Counted from the stretch's first letter, positions 30,263-41,465 are shown. The stretch is DNA of 64,000 nt from Pyrrhosoma nymphula (GCA_963573305.1 OY754334.1:32915614-32979613); one strand, 5' to 3'. The notes: a model not told the origin generated them from the sequence alone. Program-made: numbers and translations.

Positions 30263-30458
30263 TTGAAGGGTTGATTTTCTGTTACAGAAATTTCCGCCGC
30301 GTCGTTCCATTTGGTAGATTGTATTTCGCCGGCTATCCTGGCAGGCTTAATCAGATTCAGATGGCCCAGGGATGGACAGAAGCTTTCAGGATAACCGGCG
30401 AAATGTAGTCCACCTAATGTAATGACGCGACAGAAATCGGAAAATCAACTCTTCAACT
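30263..30458. mobile_element. Foldback element with about 70-bp inverted repeats
   Basis: Left arm 30263-30340 and right arm 30387-30458 are reverse complements with several mismatches (ttgaagggttgattttc, tttcgccggctatcctg on the left). The loop is 46 bp. A small MITE is the simplest explanation. Confidence 0.75.
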
Positions 30459-31846
30459 AAGCCCCGTGGAAACTACGTCAAAACTTTTCAAACTTTCTTC
30501 TTTAACTTCTCTCAGGCTTTTATTTCTAAGGTTGCCATTGTTTATTGAGAATTATTGATACAATGCGTGAGCTCAAAAATATTTCTCAATTTGTAGCTCA
30601 AGCAGCACTCTATCTATGAATACTAATGCCTAATTAGATTACAAGAAAAAATAGTGAAGAAATAATTCACCTGGACTAATATTCTTAAGATACTCCACGT
30701 GGTGACATTCTCTTATCTCGCTGTTAATTCGGAATATTCGGCCCGGAAAACCCTCTGTGACTTGCTTTCTAATAGATTCTTTCCACAGCTGGCCTATGCT
30801 GGCCATATTTCATACACTCCCATCACATCATTCCGTTTTGTGTTAGGCACAGTTAAATAGCTTATTTACTACTGTTTGGCCCAGGAAACTGGCTCTGCAC
30901 TAATAGTAATTTCCTCCATACTGCCCATTTCTTGCATACCTTATTCACCTCTGCCTCATTAATGCATAATTCTTACACACACTCCGATTCGGGGCCATTC
31001 AAGTATTACGTTAGACGATTTTCGATGCTTTTTGAACGCTCTTCCCCTATGTCAGATCACATAAGAATGAATTTACTCCCTTGTCATTTCCCAATCATAT
31101 GTAAGTTAAAACAGATTTTTGAACGGATGCACATTATAAACGTTTTGTTGAACGATTTTTAGCGCAATTTATGGATATGATGCACTATCAGAAGGTAAGA
31201 AGAATGTGCCTAATATTAATGTTCTAGTTGAAAACCCCCCGCTGAAGCAGGCTAAAATATTGGCGAAATATCCAAAAAGTAATGAATTAAGTAAATAAAT
31301 AGAAATAAAAATTAATGTGTGGTTTAATTATTAATAAATAAAATTTTAAATAACTTAAAAATCTCTTCAAAAGTTCGTTAGATTAATTTAAAATTTATAT
31401 ATTGTTTGAAAAATGTTACGCGTATTTTGAAAAATGTATACGCCCGCGCCGTGTCAGTTAGTGAAAAAACGTGTGTGGCTGCTTGCTTCCCATCTGTCGG
31501 TGCACATTTGAATCACTGCGCCAAGTAATTGAATCATACCTACGCACGCGTAGCCTTTTATTTTTTGGATACCAAATACTGTGGGATATTTTTGTACACA
31601 CCACGTATATTATAAGATTGGATTTTTTGGCCTTTTTCACGTGCGGTTCACTCAGTCAACACTCGAATCCCCATTCGACCCACCAGCAGTTATGCTATAG
31701 TTGAACCTTGACCTTGTAACAGCTGCTGTTTATTTTTATTTTTGGTTCTTAAAGTAGATATATGTGCTAATACTATCTCGAGAGGAAATAAAATCTTACG
31801 TACGACTATGTAAGAAGAGCTCAAACCCCATTTCCCCCTAAATCGT
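30459..31846. other. Unassigned AT-rich sequence
   Basis: No coding sequence is recognised. A short phrase at 31235-31270 (ccgctgaagcaggctaaaat followed by ggcgaaatatcc) resembles the tail signature of Penelope-like elements, but it stands alone. Confidence 0.35.
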
Positions 31847-32065
31847 CCTGGGTTACTTGAATTGCCCCTTCTTAAGATTCCTAAAATTCCTCCTCATCCG
31901 AGTCTTTTCTACCACATTCATCAATGACTTTCTAGGTCTACCTCCTTCCTCTCACTCCATTATCTCCTCCAACATTAATATGTTTCGTTAATCGACTATC
32001 ATCCCTTCTCTCGACGTGGTTAAACCAACGAAGCCCGCTCCTTCGTATAAATCCAATACCGGCAT
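31847..32065 (-). pseudogene. LINE reverse transcriptase C-terminal relic
   Basis: The minus strand reads SGLRWFNHVERRDDSRLTKH, INVGGDNGVRGR, then after a one-base shift GRPRKSLMNVVEKTRMRRNF and LKKGQFK, stop. The L.W..H..R ... RGRGRPRK.....V..D..R pattern is the same C-terminal region as in the 26950-27663 and 45935-46620 relics. Confidence 0.68.
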
Positions 32066-32565
32066 TCGGAGTTGAATGCTTTTTTTCTGAAAGAGCGCCA
32101 TTAATTGTTAGTCTCAATGCTCTGCTTTCATGAGTGGGCTAAAAAATTAACGTACATGATCGCCAACGCCATTCAAGGAATTTCCTGAGGTCGACGAAAG
32201 CAAAATGAGAATTTGCTGTTAGTTTCAAGAGAATAAATTGAAAGAGAGCAAGTTGCCTTATGAAACAAAATAGATTGTTATTTCCTAAGTTTACCACAAG
32301 AGGTACTTAAATAGCTTTAATCAGGAGGTGTTGAGAGAAAGTCAAAGTCGGACGTTGTTTCGCGAACCTTTTTCAACTTTGCACCGTTTATAGTTATTTG
32401 TTTTGTTACAAGTATGCATTTTTGTTTGATAATAATGTTAAATGAGTGTGAACTCCGGAAAATGACGTGAAATATCACATGCAGCGACTAATGAAGAGTG
32501 GCCATGCAAGTTTTAACGTCCGGACTGGGAAAAAGCATTTTTAGAAATTTCGCCAGATTTTTTCG

Positions 32566-32785
32566 ATTTCAGCCGACCTTGTGTTGGCGTCGGAATGAGC
32601 CTATCGAAAGGCGGCTTGGGGTCCCCGGTTTAAACGTCCCATCTTACGGACGGGGTGATACACTCAAAGTGATCTCCATGTAGCCAAGTAGGGACCGGAA
32701 TTCCATTGAAATATTTCCACCAATGCCGGGATGCGACCTCGGGCCCTTGGGATGAAGACCCAGTGCTTCACACAAACTCAATTCT
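32566..32785 (-). mobile_element. tRNA-derived SINE, family A, copy 1
   Basis: The minus strand starts with a tRNA-like head (gaagcactgggtcttcatcc, B-box-like gaggtcgcatcccgg). About 90 bp later comes the body signature cccgtccgtaagatgggacg, tttaaaccggggacccc, ctttcgataggctcatt and cgacgcc. The body signature recurs at 50400-50470 and 53530-53660. Confidence 0.72.
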
Positions 32786-33559
32786 CGAATTATATCGGGA
32801 AAATGGTATCGGGATAGTCCAAAGTGAATAGTAAATATACTGCGCCATATAGGTACAATATGTATAAAAAAGCCATGTAGATTCCTTTCCCGTTTTGGCC
32901 TTTACCGTTCAAAATCTTCCTCATCATACAATTTTCTCTCTTCACAAACAATTGAAGGCGTGAGCACAACTTTGCTGCCGGATCGCATGAAAAGTTGAAC
33001 ATGTTCTAATGCATAGCAAAGTAAGGCAATCGCATGCGACTCTATTACATGCCAGCAGTTGGCATGCGATTTAGTGGTTCGCGCGGAGAAAGTTACCGCT
33101 AGCCACTTTCCACTCCATGATACTCGAGAAAAGTAGCCTAGTGTACAGGTCTTTAAGGTATGTAGTACATTTTCGGCCGACTCCGTGGATAGTGCTGCCA
33201 CCCGTGCGAGAATATCCTGCCGCGCTCACTTTAAAGGCCTTCCCCCAGTTCAGCCCCCCCCTCCCCAATCCCTCACTTCTCCCTGCGGTACTATGGGGCA
33301 GGTGCGGATCACAAAGGATGTTGTGGAAGCGGAGAGGGTTATTTGTTGTCAGAGCGCAGTCATCGATGTATGACCCGAGGTTTTATGGCTAGAAAGGTAG
33401 TATTTCGACAAAGCATAAGTACGAGGATTGCTCCAAAAATAATAACTCCTAATTATTTCCATTAATGCTGAAACGGTTGTGCAAATGGGCAGTAATACTG
33501 TTTGATAGCGTAACGTTTTAGTCACAGTAAAATATTTATTAACATAGTCACCTTTGTAG

Positions 33560-34330
33560 GCTTTCTACTTGTAGGCAATGCATTTTCTCGAGCGATGAAC
33601 AAAAGGCTGTATTTTTTTTAGGAAACCGGGACTAGCCACGGTAGTAACCTTTACGGAGTCACGCGCAAGTTCACATAAGTGCTATATTCCACAGAAGAAA
33701 AATCATTCGCCTTGACCGGGATTCGAACCCGGATCACTCGATTTCGCGCCGAGTGCTTTAACCAGTTAAGCTACCGAGTAGTCTGTATGCCTCGCTCGTA
33801 AAATACCTGGTCTGTCGGGACGCAAAAATTGTTTCAATGCTGTTTGAATGTACCATTGTGAGAGAAATGTTGCCTATGCAGTGGATCTTTCTTTTCCCCA
33901 AATAGAGGAAAGTCCGAAGGAATCAAATCCAGGCTGTGCGGTGGATGTGGAAGGATAATCCAGCTGAATTTGCCATCATGCGCCACAGTATTCAAAATGG
34001 TATGGGACCTGGCATTTTCATGTTGCACAATGAAATATATCATCAGGCACAAAGTTTGCGATATTTCAATGTAACTGACCTACATCCAATGCGCAGAAGT
34101 AGATATTGAAAAAAATGCACAATTCTCTGGTCGTAATCTGTCGATTAGCACGAATAAGCTGATCAAAACGCTCTTCGTTTCGTGGAGTGACAGCTTTGCG
34201 CGGCCTCTGTGAACATCGCTGTTGCCATTACTGCAGCGCATCACCATTCGCCTCACTGTGCAAACGTTCACTCTCTGGTCTCTTAACTTTCTGCGATCGT
34301 CAGTAAATATTATTGGATACGATTTCCTCC
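33560..34330 (-). pseudogene. mariner transposase, internal deletion and SINE insertion
   Basis: On the minus strand, an N-terminal region (DDRRKLRDQRVNVCTVRRMV, then in another frame PRNEERFDQLIRANRQITTR) gives the mariner DNA-binding half. It then jumps directly to IVQHENARSHTILNTVAHDG and LPHPPHSLDLIPSDFPLFG. The middle third with the first catalytic Asp is missing. The second Asp (HDNARPH in active elements) is Glu here. The third Asp (PSDF context) is retained. VFYERGIQ is followed by the SINE, after which the transposase resumes with VHRSRKCIAYK and GDYVNKYFT in another frame. It is inactive. Confidence 0.86.
33607..33788 (-). mobile_element. tRNA-derived SINE inserted in the mariner pseudogene
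   Basis: The minus strand has a tRNA-like head with A-box-like tagcttaactggttaaagca and a perfect B box, ggttcgaatcccgg. A body of about 100 bp ends in an A-rich tail. The hexamer ctgtat flanks it at 33607-33612 and 33783-33788. The anticodon loop position reads CGA, but U33 is lost and the acceptor arms do not pair, so it is not a tRNA gene. Confidence 0.82.
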
Positions 34331-34532
34331 GGGCTGATAAATACAATTGAACCACATTGCCTTACACGCGCTCATATGTCACAGGCTATATTTACAGACT
34401 GTCACGCTGCTTCCATCAATGGAATAGCAACTCAATTAAAGGAAAACAGGCTGGGAGGTTGAACCCCAACTGCTAAATCACTTAACTTTGAATGAAAGGT
34501 TAAAATTTGTTTTTTGCACATGCTATATGTTG

Positions 34533-34607
34533 TGACGGAACCTACCGTCCCAGAATTTTTGTTGAATATGACGGAACCTACCATCCCAGAATTCTTGTTG
34601 AGAATAA
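34533..34607 (+). repeat. Two-copy tandem repeat, 37-bp unit
   Basis: The sequence gacggaacctaccgtcccag plus aatttttgttgaatat is followed immediately by a second copy with two or three substitutions. Confidence 0.75.
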
Positions 34608-34713
34608 AATAAGTGGGTTCTACGGCACGCGATCACGGTGTGAACATTTTTTTAAGGATGCATTCGACCCTCGGCGCGGGGCTCAACTGAAAGACGAGCG
34701 ACCACGAGCGATC

Positions 34714-34928
34714 TAATGACGGATGAAGATGATTGTTCTAATGCGACACTGATGGTAAATAAAGCATGAAATCCAGAGAGAGTAACAAAAAATAATGGTA
34801 CGTGAAATGATTACCCTCTTAACTCTAGTGACGGATGAAAATGATTGTTTTAATGTGACACTAATGGCAAATAAGGCAATAGATGCGGTAACAAAAAAAA
34901 GGTACGTACAATAATTATTTTACGTCAC
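34714..34928 (+). repeat. Diverged direct duplication, about 110-bp unit
   Basis: The phrase gtgacggatgaaaatgattg with gacactaatggcaaataa at 34829 onward repeats, with about 10-15% change and small indels, the segment starting at 34716. Both end in a gtaacaaaaaa...ggtacgt motif. Confidence 0.7.
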
Positions 34929-35059
34929 TCATAACCACAGCTGTGATTGCTCGTGAATTAAACTTCGTAATGAATTATTAACAGGCTCCACGTCCACACG
35001 TGCTAAAAAGTCCAGCACAATTCAAACAGAAGAAAGGACGGGAGAATAATTATACAGCC

Positions 35060-35565
35060 GGTTTATCGGTTTGATTAGTTTGGCAACGTTAAACTGGCAC
35101 AGTCTCCGAACCACTATTGCCGGTGACCACCTATACTCGGGGTCTCTTCAGTCAGGAAATTACACTGGCGAGAGTAGGGGTCGGCGGATAATTCACTATC
35201 CAGGGAGAGGGAGATTTTTGGGTACTTCAGTGTCAAGATGTGGCTCCTGGCCGGGTCACCACTCCACGCGGCATCCGCCACACAGGGATCTCGGGCCCAT
35301 GGATGGCTGGACGTTCGACCTCGCGGCTTGTCACGACGTGGTCACATTCAGCACCTCGTCGACACTCTTGGCCCTCTCTCTCCACGCTCTGCCGCCTTAG
35401 CACCTATCAAAAGCACTCCCCGTCTCTGTCGTCCTTACCCTCAGGACCTTGCACCAGCGAATCCCCCGGTGCTTCGCCCGCGGGAATTTTTATCCCCCTC
35501 AGGCCACGAGACCATTTACACAAATGACACACGAAATTCGTGCGTAGAATAGAGGGAGCGTTCCG
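35060..35565. other. GC-rich block, unassigned
   Basis: This is an island of raised GC between AT-rich flanks, with three long overlapping plus-strand frames (35071-35400, 35238-35552, 35240-35527). None shows a known domain, and the overlap suggests that composition rather than coding keeps the frames open. It may be part of an LTR or another GC-rich element. Confidence 0.35.
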
Positions 35566-35715
35566 AAATTCACTGCCAGTACTGGCACTGCTGCCAAACC
35601 GTTCCGTAATCAACTGGCAGCACTGCACAGTGACCAATGACGTCAGCCAATTGATGACGTTTCTCACTGTGAACACTACTGCCGCTACTGCAGCCCAAGA
35701 GCAGCAGTAAAGCAG
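35566..35715 (-). repeat. CRE/CCAAT-type short repeat, copy 2
   Basis: It starts cgttccgaaattcactgcc and contains cagtgaccaatgacgtcagc followed by caattgatgacg. That includes a consensus CRE palindrome (tgacgtca) and two CCAAT boxes. It ends with the hairpin module tgccgctactgcagcccaag, agcagcagta. The CRE/CCAAT module is the reverse complement of the one in copy 1 (12295-12395), while the hairpin module is in the same orientation. Confidence 0.62.
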
Positions 35716-36632
35716 ACAGCCATCGAACAAATGGCGGAAAAATCAAATCTACAACGTCAATAAATAAAATCAGAAGAGTTTAGAGAAACTGCTTCAAACA
35801 TTTTCTTGTTTATATCGGCGAGAGAGAAACGTCTCGATGCACTTAAATAGCTTACAGAATTTGATTAGCGTTTAATAGTTAATAAAACGCATTTAGTTGT
35901 CAGGTATGTAAGATAATGAAGTACCAGCTAATCGTACCGGTGAATATTTCACTAGAATAAAATGGTTAATAAAATTATGAGGGGTGAAGAACATCACAAG
36001 TGTTGCAAGTGGTGAAGCAATTATATTTGCGAATGATAGCGACTTGTGAAATTACCAAAAATTAATTTAGTGTCATGAATAATTTGGTAAACGTAATTAT
36101 ACAGCCTTTTACTACAGTGGTAACTTAGCATAATACCGGCATGTATAGTAATTGTCGGCAAACGTAATTTGTTGCATAAATCTAATTGTTAGTGAAAATA
36201 TTCTGCAATGCAACCCTTAACAACCCGTATATTTACCTAATTTTCGATATCACTCTTGGAAACGCTTCATACAACTGGCCATGAAGAAAATCCAGGGCTT
36301 GAAAAATATATTCTAAGACTTGTTTATAAGCCCAAGGTTAAAAATGCTTATTATAAATTCGATAATGTTAATTTTACGGAGATTTGTTTAATAAAACAGG
36401 GTTTTTTCCTCCATATTTGGGTAGCTGTCGCGAATTCATTTTATTCTCATCAGAGAAAGTAACCAATTAGAATGAAGTAGCATTAAGTAGCAGGGCAATG
36501 AAAATTAGAATTTAATTAGAATGCTCTTTATCAACGTCATAAGGATTAGCATTAAGAATTAATGCATTGAAAGGTCGCTTATAATAAATAACCACGCCTT
36601 TCGGCCATATTGAATTTCAAGCCACTGCCGAC

Positions 36633-36726
36633 CGTTCCGAAATTCATGCTGCTGCAGCAGCCGCAGTACAGTTTCACGTTCCGTTTCACGGCAGCACAGC
36701 CACTACTGGCAATGAATTTCGGAACG
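36633..36726. mobile_element. 94-bp TIR element sharing the GTTCCGAAATTCA end
   Basis: The ends cgttccgaaattcatg and the complement cgttccgaaattcattg form about 15-bp inverted repeats. The interior is gcagcagccgcagtaca-type sequence with a second internal acgttcc. The left end of the repeat at 35566 has the same terminus. No target duplication is clear. Confidence 0.6.
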
Positions 36727-36844
36727 TGCCCAGAGTGGTCGCTCGTCGTGAGCTGGGCCCGCACGGTAATAACGGCCGTTTATACCCGGGACCGGTAACC
36801 AAAACAAAAAGAACTAAAAAAATACTATTGCGCGGAGCATACCG

Positions 36845-36930
36845 CTACAATGTATATAAATGTCCTACAATTTGTATTTATTACCTGATGATGACGTTAA
36901 CCGTCGAAACCATTGTCGTAAAAATTTAAA
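36845..36930 (+). mobile_element. Penelope-like element 3' tail fragment
   Basis: The order tatataaatg, cctgatgatgacgttaac, cgtcgaaaccattgtcgt repeats the tail layout of the 4440-4530 Penelope-like copy (cctgatgatgacgcttagc, ccgttgaaacccgggtcgt). No coding part remains upstream. Confidence 0.6.
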
Positions 36931-39106
36931 TCTAATTTGGAAAAAACAATGTTTAATCTTTTTATTAAAAATTAATAGCAAGTTCCATAAAGTTACACCG
37001 GAAACCACCAACTTTTCCATCACTTAAGTTGTACTCTTATATCGTGAATCAAGATAATAAAATGGGAGGCATTATTCATTGATCAACCCTCGTATCAACG
37101 AAACATGTGCACACTCACATCAGCAAAACAGAATGTAGGAGAAACTTGGCTTTTTAAACTCATTTAGTGTGTTTGAAAAGTATTTGAAAAAAAACATTTG
37201 AGTGTTGGGAGTGAGATTGATGTAATGGCTATACGCTCTAACTTTCTTTAACTTTCACCTTCTTCCCCCGGTAGGCATCAGCGCTGGGTGAAGCTATCTC
37301 GGAGCGTTAAAATGAAGGATAAATAAAAAAAGAAATAAAATAGATGGGTAATACACGAACGGTTTCGCTCAGAAATTCGTCATATTGGCTTTCATCCGCT
37401 GCCAACGATACTTTTAAATATCTCGTAAACCTTCAAATAACGAAAATAGGATATTCAAAAACAGTAAACTATATCCGATATTATTTATATTTTTACAGCA
37501 TTCTACTTAGATATTCTTACTCTTACTAGTCTTGTGTGTACCTATATCAAATATCTTGTGAATACAGCGGTAAGTTTCTATGTTATTAACGTATGAAGTG
37601 GTGCTACCATTTTTGTGCCGGCAAAAAGCGTGCCTTTTTTCCTACAAGCTCATATAAAAATATTTAAACAGTACTAAAAAGTCACAAGGTAAAGCAGTTG
37701 AACGGACATATAAATTATCTTTGATATGCAGTTTATTGTGTAACAATCGGGTTATTGGTTAATGAGATATAACATCTCAAACTCGAGTATCTCGACTTTT
37801 TGCATGGACAGTAGGCGTACTGTCTCCTCATTCCATGTTCGAATACCGGTAGCAGAGCATGTTTACCGATGGAATCCCGATCCCTATCCTTCAAATACTA
37901 TTTAAAGAGCTCTCTTTTAGGTGTAGCACTCCGTGTGAGACGTGACTCAGTTGTCCAAACAGCTCCGCAAGAGAAGACTGATGCCTACGTCTGGTTTTTC
38001 TCCATCCTTCCACCTCTCCCAAATTATACCTTGTCAACTTGCTCTCCTAACCTTAATGATGCTTATCAGTTCATTTGTTCTTCGCCTTCCCTTCTACTGC
38101 TACTTGAGGATGAATGACTGTCGGGGCACGAATGAATGAAGAGAACATGCACCGTTAATGGACAAGTAATAGGGAAGTGACCTTCGTTTGCTTGGATATG
38201 TTTAGGTGGCTGGAGTGTTAATCGTCGGTAATTGATTACTCATTATTAATTTTTTAAGTAAGTCAAAATAAAAATAGTTAAATCACATTACGATTGCATC
38301 AGTGAATGCAGCGAAACTCACCATTAAAGCAGTATTGAAAATATACAAGAATTATATTTTTAAAATTTTCCTTATTTAAATCTTGCTATGAATAAAGTTT
38401 TCAGCGCGGCGTTTTATAGGCGAAATTTAGACGAAATTACATTGCAATGTTTTTTTTTTTTCGAATATTGGACCCGGTTTGACACCTTGATATTTTTAGC
38501 AGCAATTATAATAACATGAAATGTATTACTTCGCGTTTAGAAGAAAATCTGTTCATATGTAATAGAATTATTACGAAATATATGTCATGTGGTATAAGGC
38601 TACGAGTGAAAACAGCATTGAATCGCCAAAACACCAAATAGGTATGATGCAATTTTTTCACTTTTATCTATAGACGTCACTATTGAGAACACATGGAAAG
38701 TTTCACGCAAATATGCGCATGAACAAAAATCGCTCCAACCACCTTAAGAAAATGGTTGATTGTCGAGAAATAGAATGAGACAATGGAGAGGAGAGAATTG
38801 TTTTGAGAGGCAGGGGGAGGGCCTAGGCTAAGTAATGGGTAAATCCATTTGAATATGCTCGGGGGCAAGTGGAGTCAAATACTTTTTGGTATACACTCTT
38901 TGGTTTTAGGCTTTACTTTGTAGAAATTATTTAGTATGGATACTTTTTGGTATGATTATGGTTTTAGGATGCATCTACAGCAATAGTCATGTAGCATGTT
39001 ACTCTTTATTATCTCGTTATATTTGGTAAAAGTATCGTTTGTTTGCCTAAATTTTAGTGTTAATAAAGTTAAGTTTTAGTAAAAACAATTGCCTAAATTT
39101 CAGTCA
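36931..39106. other. Unassigned AT-rich sequence
   Basis: I see no coding or repeat signature in this stretch. At 37840-37860 a B-box-like gttcgaataccgg is present without a recognisable A box. Confidence 0.4.
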
Positions 39107-39114
39107 CTATAGAC

Positions 39115-39284
39115 CAGGGCTTCACAAACTTTTCCTGCGATGGAAAACTTCGTAAATCCTGAAGTTTTAAGGGAACACCCAGTTTATTTCGCAGATATCA
39201 ATTCCATTTAAGTAGCAGTTTATGAACCCATTTCAGGTTTACGCGGAACACTCGTGTTCCGCGTACATAGTTTGGGAAACTCTG
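39115..39284. mobile_element. Probable hAT MITE, 170 bp
   Basis: The ends cagggcttcacaaactttt and the complement of cagagtttcccaaactatg follow the widespread animal hAT terminus caggggttcccaaact. The flanking octamers (ctatagac, attcaaac) agree at only four positions, so the duplication is eroded or absent. The right half holds a short palindrome, acgcggaacactcgtgttcc plus gcgt. Confidence 0.6.
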
Positions 39285-39930
39285 ATTCAAACGAAACATA
39301 TATAGGTTCACATGAATTAATTTCTAAACCATTACTTTTATTAGGTAATTCCAGTTCCCTCACAACTGATATCTGCCGAGAGATTTTACTGTCTACATTT
39401 TTATTGCTTTGGTTTTCATAAAAGTAGTCCAGTAGTGTGTGCCTCGCTTGGAATAAGCCAATTATAACGGTCCGAATTATATGGTTCCTTTTTTCTTACG
39501 CATCGCTCAGAAACCAAAAGACGACTTGATCTTTTGAAAAACATCTACAAAGGCTGATGTACATTTGGCTGCTTTTCCATAGCTATTTTCTTTGATTACA
39601 TCAGAAATTATTGCATTGGTATTTTTTTTAGTCGAATACCTGTTGGCACTGCGGAGCATCAGGTTCTCATCGTCAGTGACAAATGAATTCTACCAGTATC
39701 CTGTGGATACATGCAACCTCTTGCAGGATGTGTAGTATCCCTTGAGTATAGCAACCCACTTAGTTTACTAGGATCACAATTTTCCAACTTCTACGTAGGC
39801 TTCGAGCTGGGAAGAACAGAAGAAGCCAATGTTAAATGGAAAACATGATGAATCAATCAATATGAATTTCATAGCTCCTTTATAAGCTTGAACACAAACA
39901 CATCTTTGACGGACTTAATATTGATAATGA

Positions 39931-41465
39931 TACACTAAAAAAATTGGATAGTAATACCTAAGAATGGGATGTGATATCCAATTTAAATGGTTGCTGGGGC
40001 GCCAAGCAATTACTGGGCTATGACAGCCGTTTTAAATGGATATGTTGGAGTGGGATGCCACATCCAACTGTAGGGGTGTGATATCCAACTCTTAGGGATA
40101 TGAAATCCAACACTTAGGGATATGGCATCCAACTCTTAGGGATGACATTCAAATCTTAGGAATATGATCTCCAATTTTTATGGATATGATATCCAACTCT
40201 TAGGGACGACATCCAACTAATGGGGATGACATTAACCTTTTAGGAATATGATATCTAGCTCCTAGGAGAATGTTATCCAACTTTTAGGGATGGCATCCAA
40301 CTCATACGGATTACATCAAACTCCAATAGGGATATGATATTCAACTCTTAGGGATATGGCATCCAACTCTTAAGAATGTGATATCAAACTGTTAATGATG
40401 TGACATTATCTTAGGGACGTGACGTCAAACCTTAGAATGTTATATCCAACTTTCAGGGATTCACTGTCCATATATTTTGATACCACAGAGAACTCACCGG
40501 GATCCACTATCCACTTAATTGGATACCACAGAAACCTCTCAAGGGTCCTCTGTCCACTTGGTTGAATACCACATCCAAATAAAATGGAGATAGCAAGCTA
40601 TTTTTCTTGGTCTATTTACAGTAGGTACTCTCATATAATGACGAGGAACCAAAAGCAATCTACATACCTTTTGAAGATCATCCCAGTTTTCAAAGTTAGA
40701 CATGACACCTAGTAGTCGATAATAGATTACGTGATAATAACCTACCTAGGACAAAATGAACAAGAAAGCCATACTGTACATATTTGAATTTCTCTTTTCA
40801 GAAGACACAGAGGAATCTATGAAAGTGACTACAACCTGAAAAATATGCATAGCTGATATAACCTTGTGCCTGCTTGTTTTACACTGCATGCCTATAGTTA
40901 TGTTATTTGGCGTCCTGACAAATATCATGGGCTGAAAAGACAGTAAATCGTTAATTTTCACACAGCATGTCTTTCCTGTTTTCAGCACTTAACAAGACCG
41001 ATACTTTTCATCCTTCAATACTAAGCCAAATATAAAGATTGTTACTAGAGAGTATGCCCATGGCTTTCTCGCCTTAAAATTTGTCGATGAGGGAGCTCAA
41101 GACAAAAAGATGAAGAAATTCACTCGAATTCTCATCCATGAAGGTGTAATCCCGTTCCCCGTATCCATCAACTAGATGTCTCTGGTTACTGGGAACCAGG
41201 CCTATTTGGGCCTTCCACTATTTGGGAGATTATAATTCAGTTCTATTCAGTTCGGTTGCCTGCGTCCAGTTGTCCAACGAGTTAGCTGTTCGATCCACTG
41301 CGCTTACCCATGCATAGGAGTGGCAACAACTCAGCGAGTACCCACTTAAAATGGACGGTGTGTCTAAAAACCTTTGCTCTTGGATCAATTCGAACTGATA
41401 ATTGGTCCACCTATTTCGCATCCAATGAAAATGGGATGCCTTATCCAATCCTCTTTTCGAGTGTA
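39931..41465. mobile_element. CACTA (EnSpm-like) non-autonomous element, 1.53 kb
   Basis: The left terminus CACTAAAAAAATTGGATA at 39933 and the right terminus, read in complement as CACTCGAAAAGAGGATTGGA ending at 41463, form imperfect inverted repeats beginning CACT. Both flanks show TA as a possible 2-bp duplication (39931-39932, 41464-41465). The left 530 bp is an array of short GATATC-containing repeats, and the right 120 bp has a few of the same kind in complement (gcatccaatg, gccttatccaatcc). A minus-strand frame at 40746-40988 might be a transposase remnant, but it has no secure motif. Confidence 0.68.
39960..40480 (+). repeat. Subterminal minisatellite, about 20-24-bp unit
   Basis: About twenty degenerate copies of ggatatgatatccaactctt plus ag occur in direct order, with frequent single-base and length changes. 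Each unit contains a GATATC-type palindrome. In CACTA elements such subterminal motifs are transposase-binding sites, and here the array is unusually long and one-sided. Confidence 0.82.

Larger units (their letters stand above)
33422..34360 (-). mobile_element. mariner transposon, decayed, interrupted by a SINE
   Basis: The 3' terminus cgaggattgctccaaaa lies next to a TA at 33420-33421. The minus strand carries a mariner transposase in pieces, and a tRNA-SINE (33613-33782) splits its C-terminal end. The 5' terminal repeat is not evident. Confidence 0.85.

Noticed and set aside
31235..31275. Another Penelope-like tail (ccgctgaagcaggctaaaat, ggcgaaatatcc)
   Set aside because: It is a short phrase with no coding sequence, no TATATA box and no second motif, so too weak to annotate as an element.
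33710..33785. tRNA gene (good A box, B box and anticodon-like stem on the minus strand)
   Set aside because: The acceptor arms do not pair, U33 is missing, and the sequence continues into a SINE body with an A-rich tail and flanking hexamers.
35407..35730. 107-codon minus-strand frame as a protein gene
   Set aside because: Its N-terminal half overlies the CRE/CCAAT repeat and the rest lies in the GC-rich block. No domain is visible.
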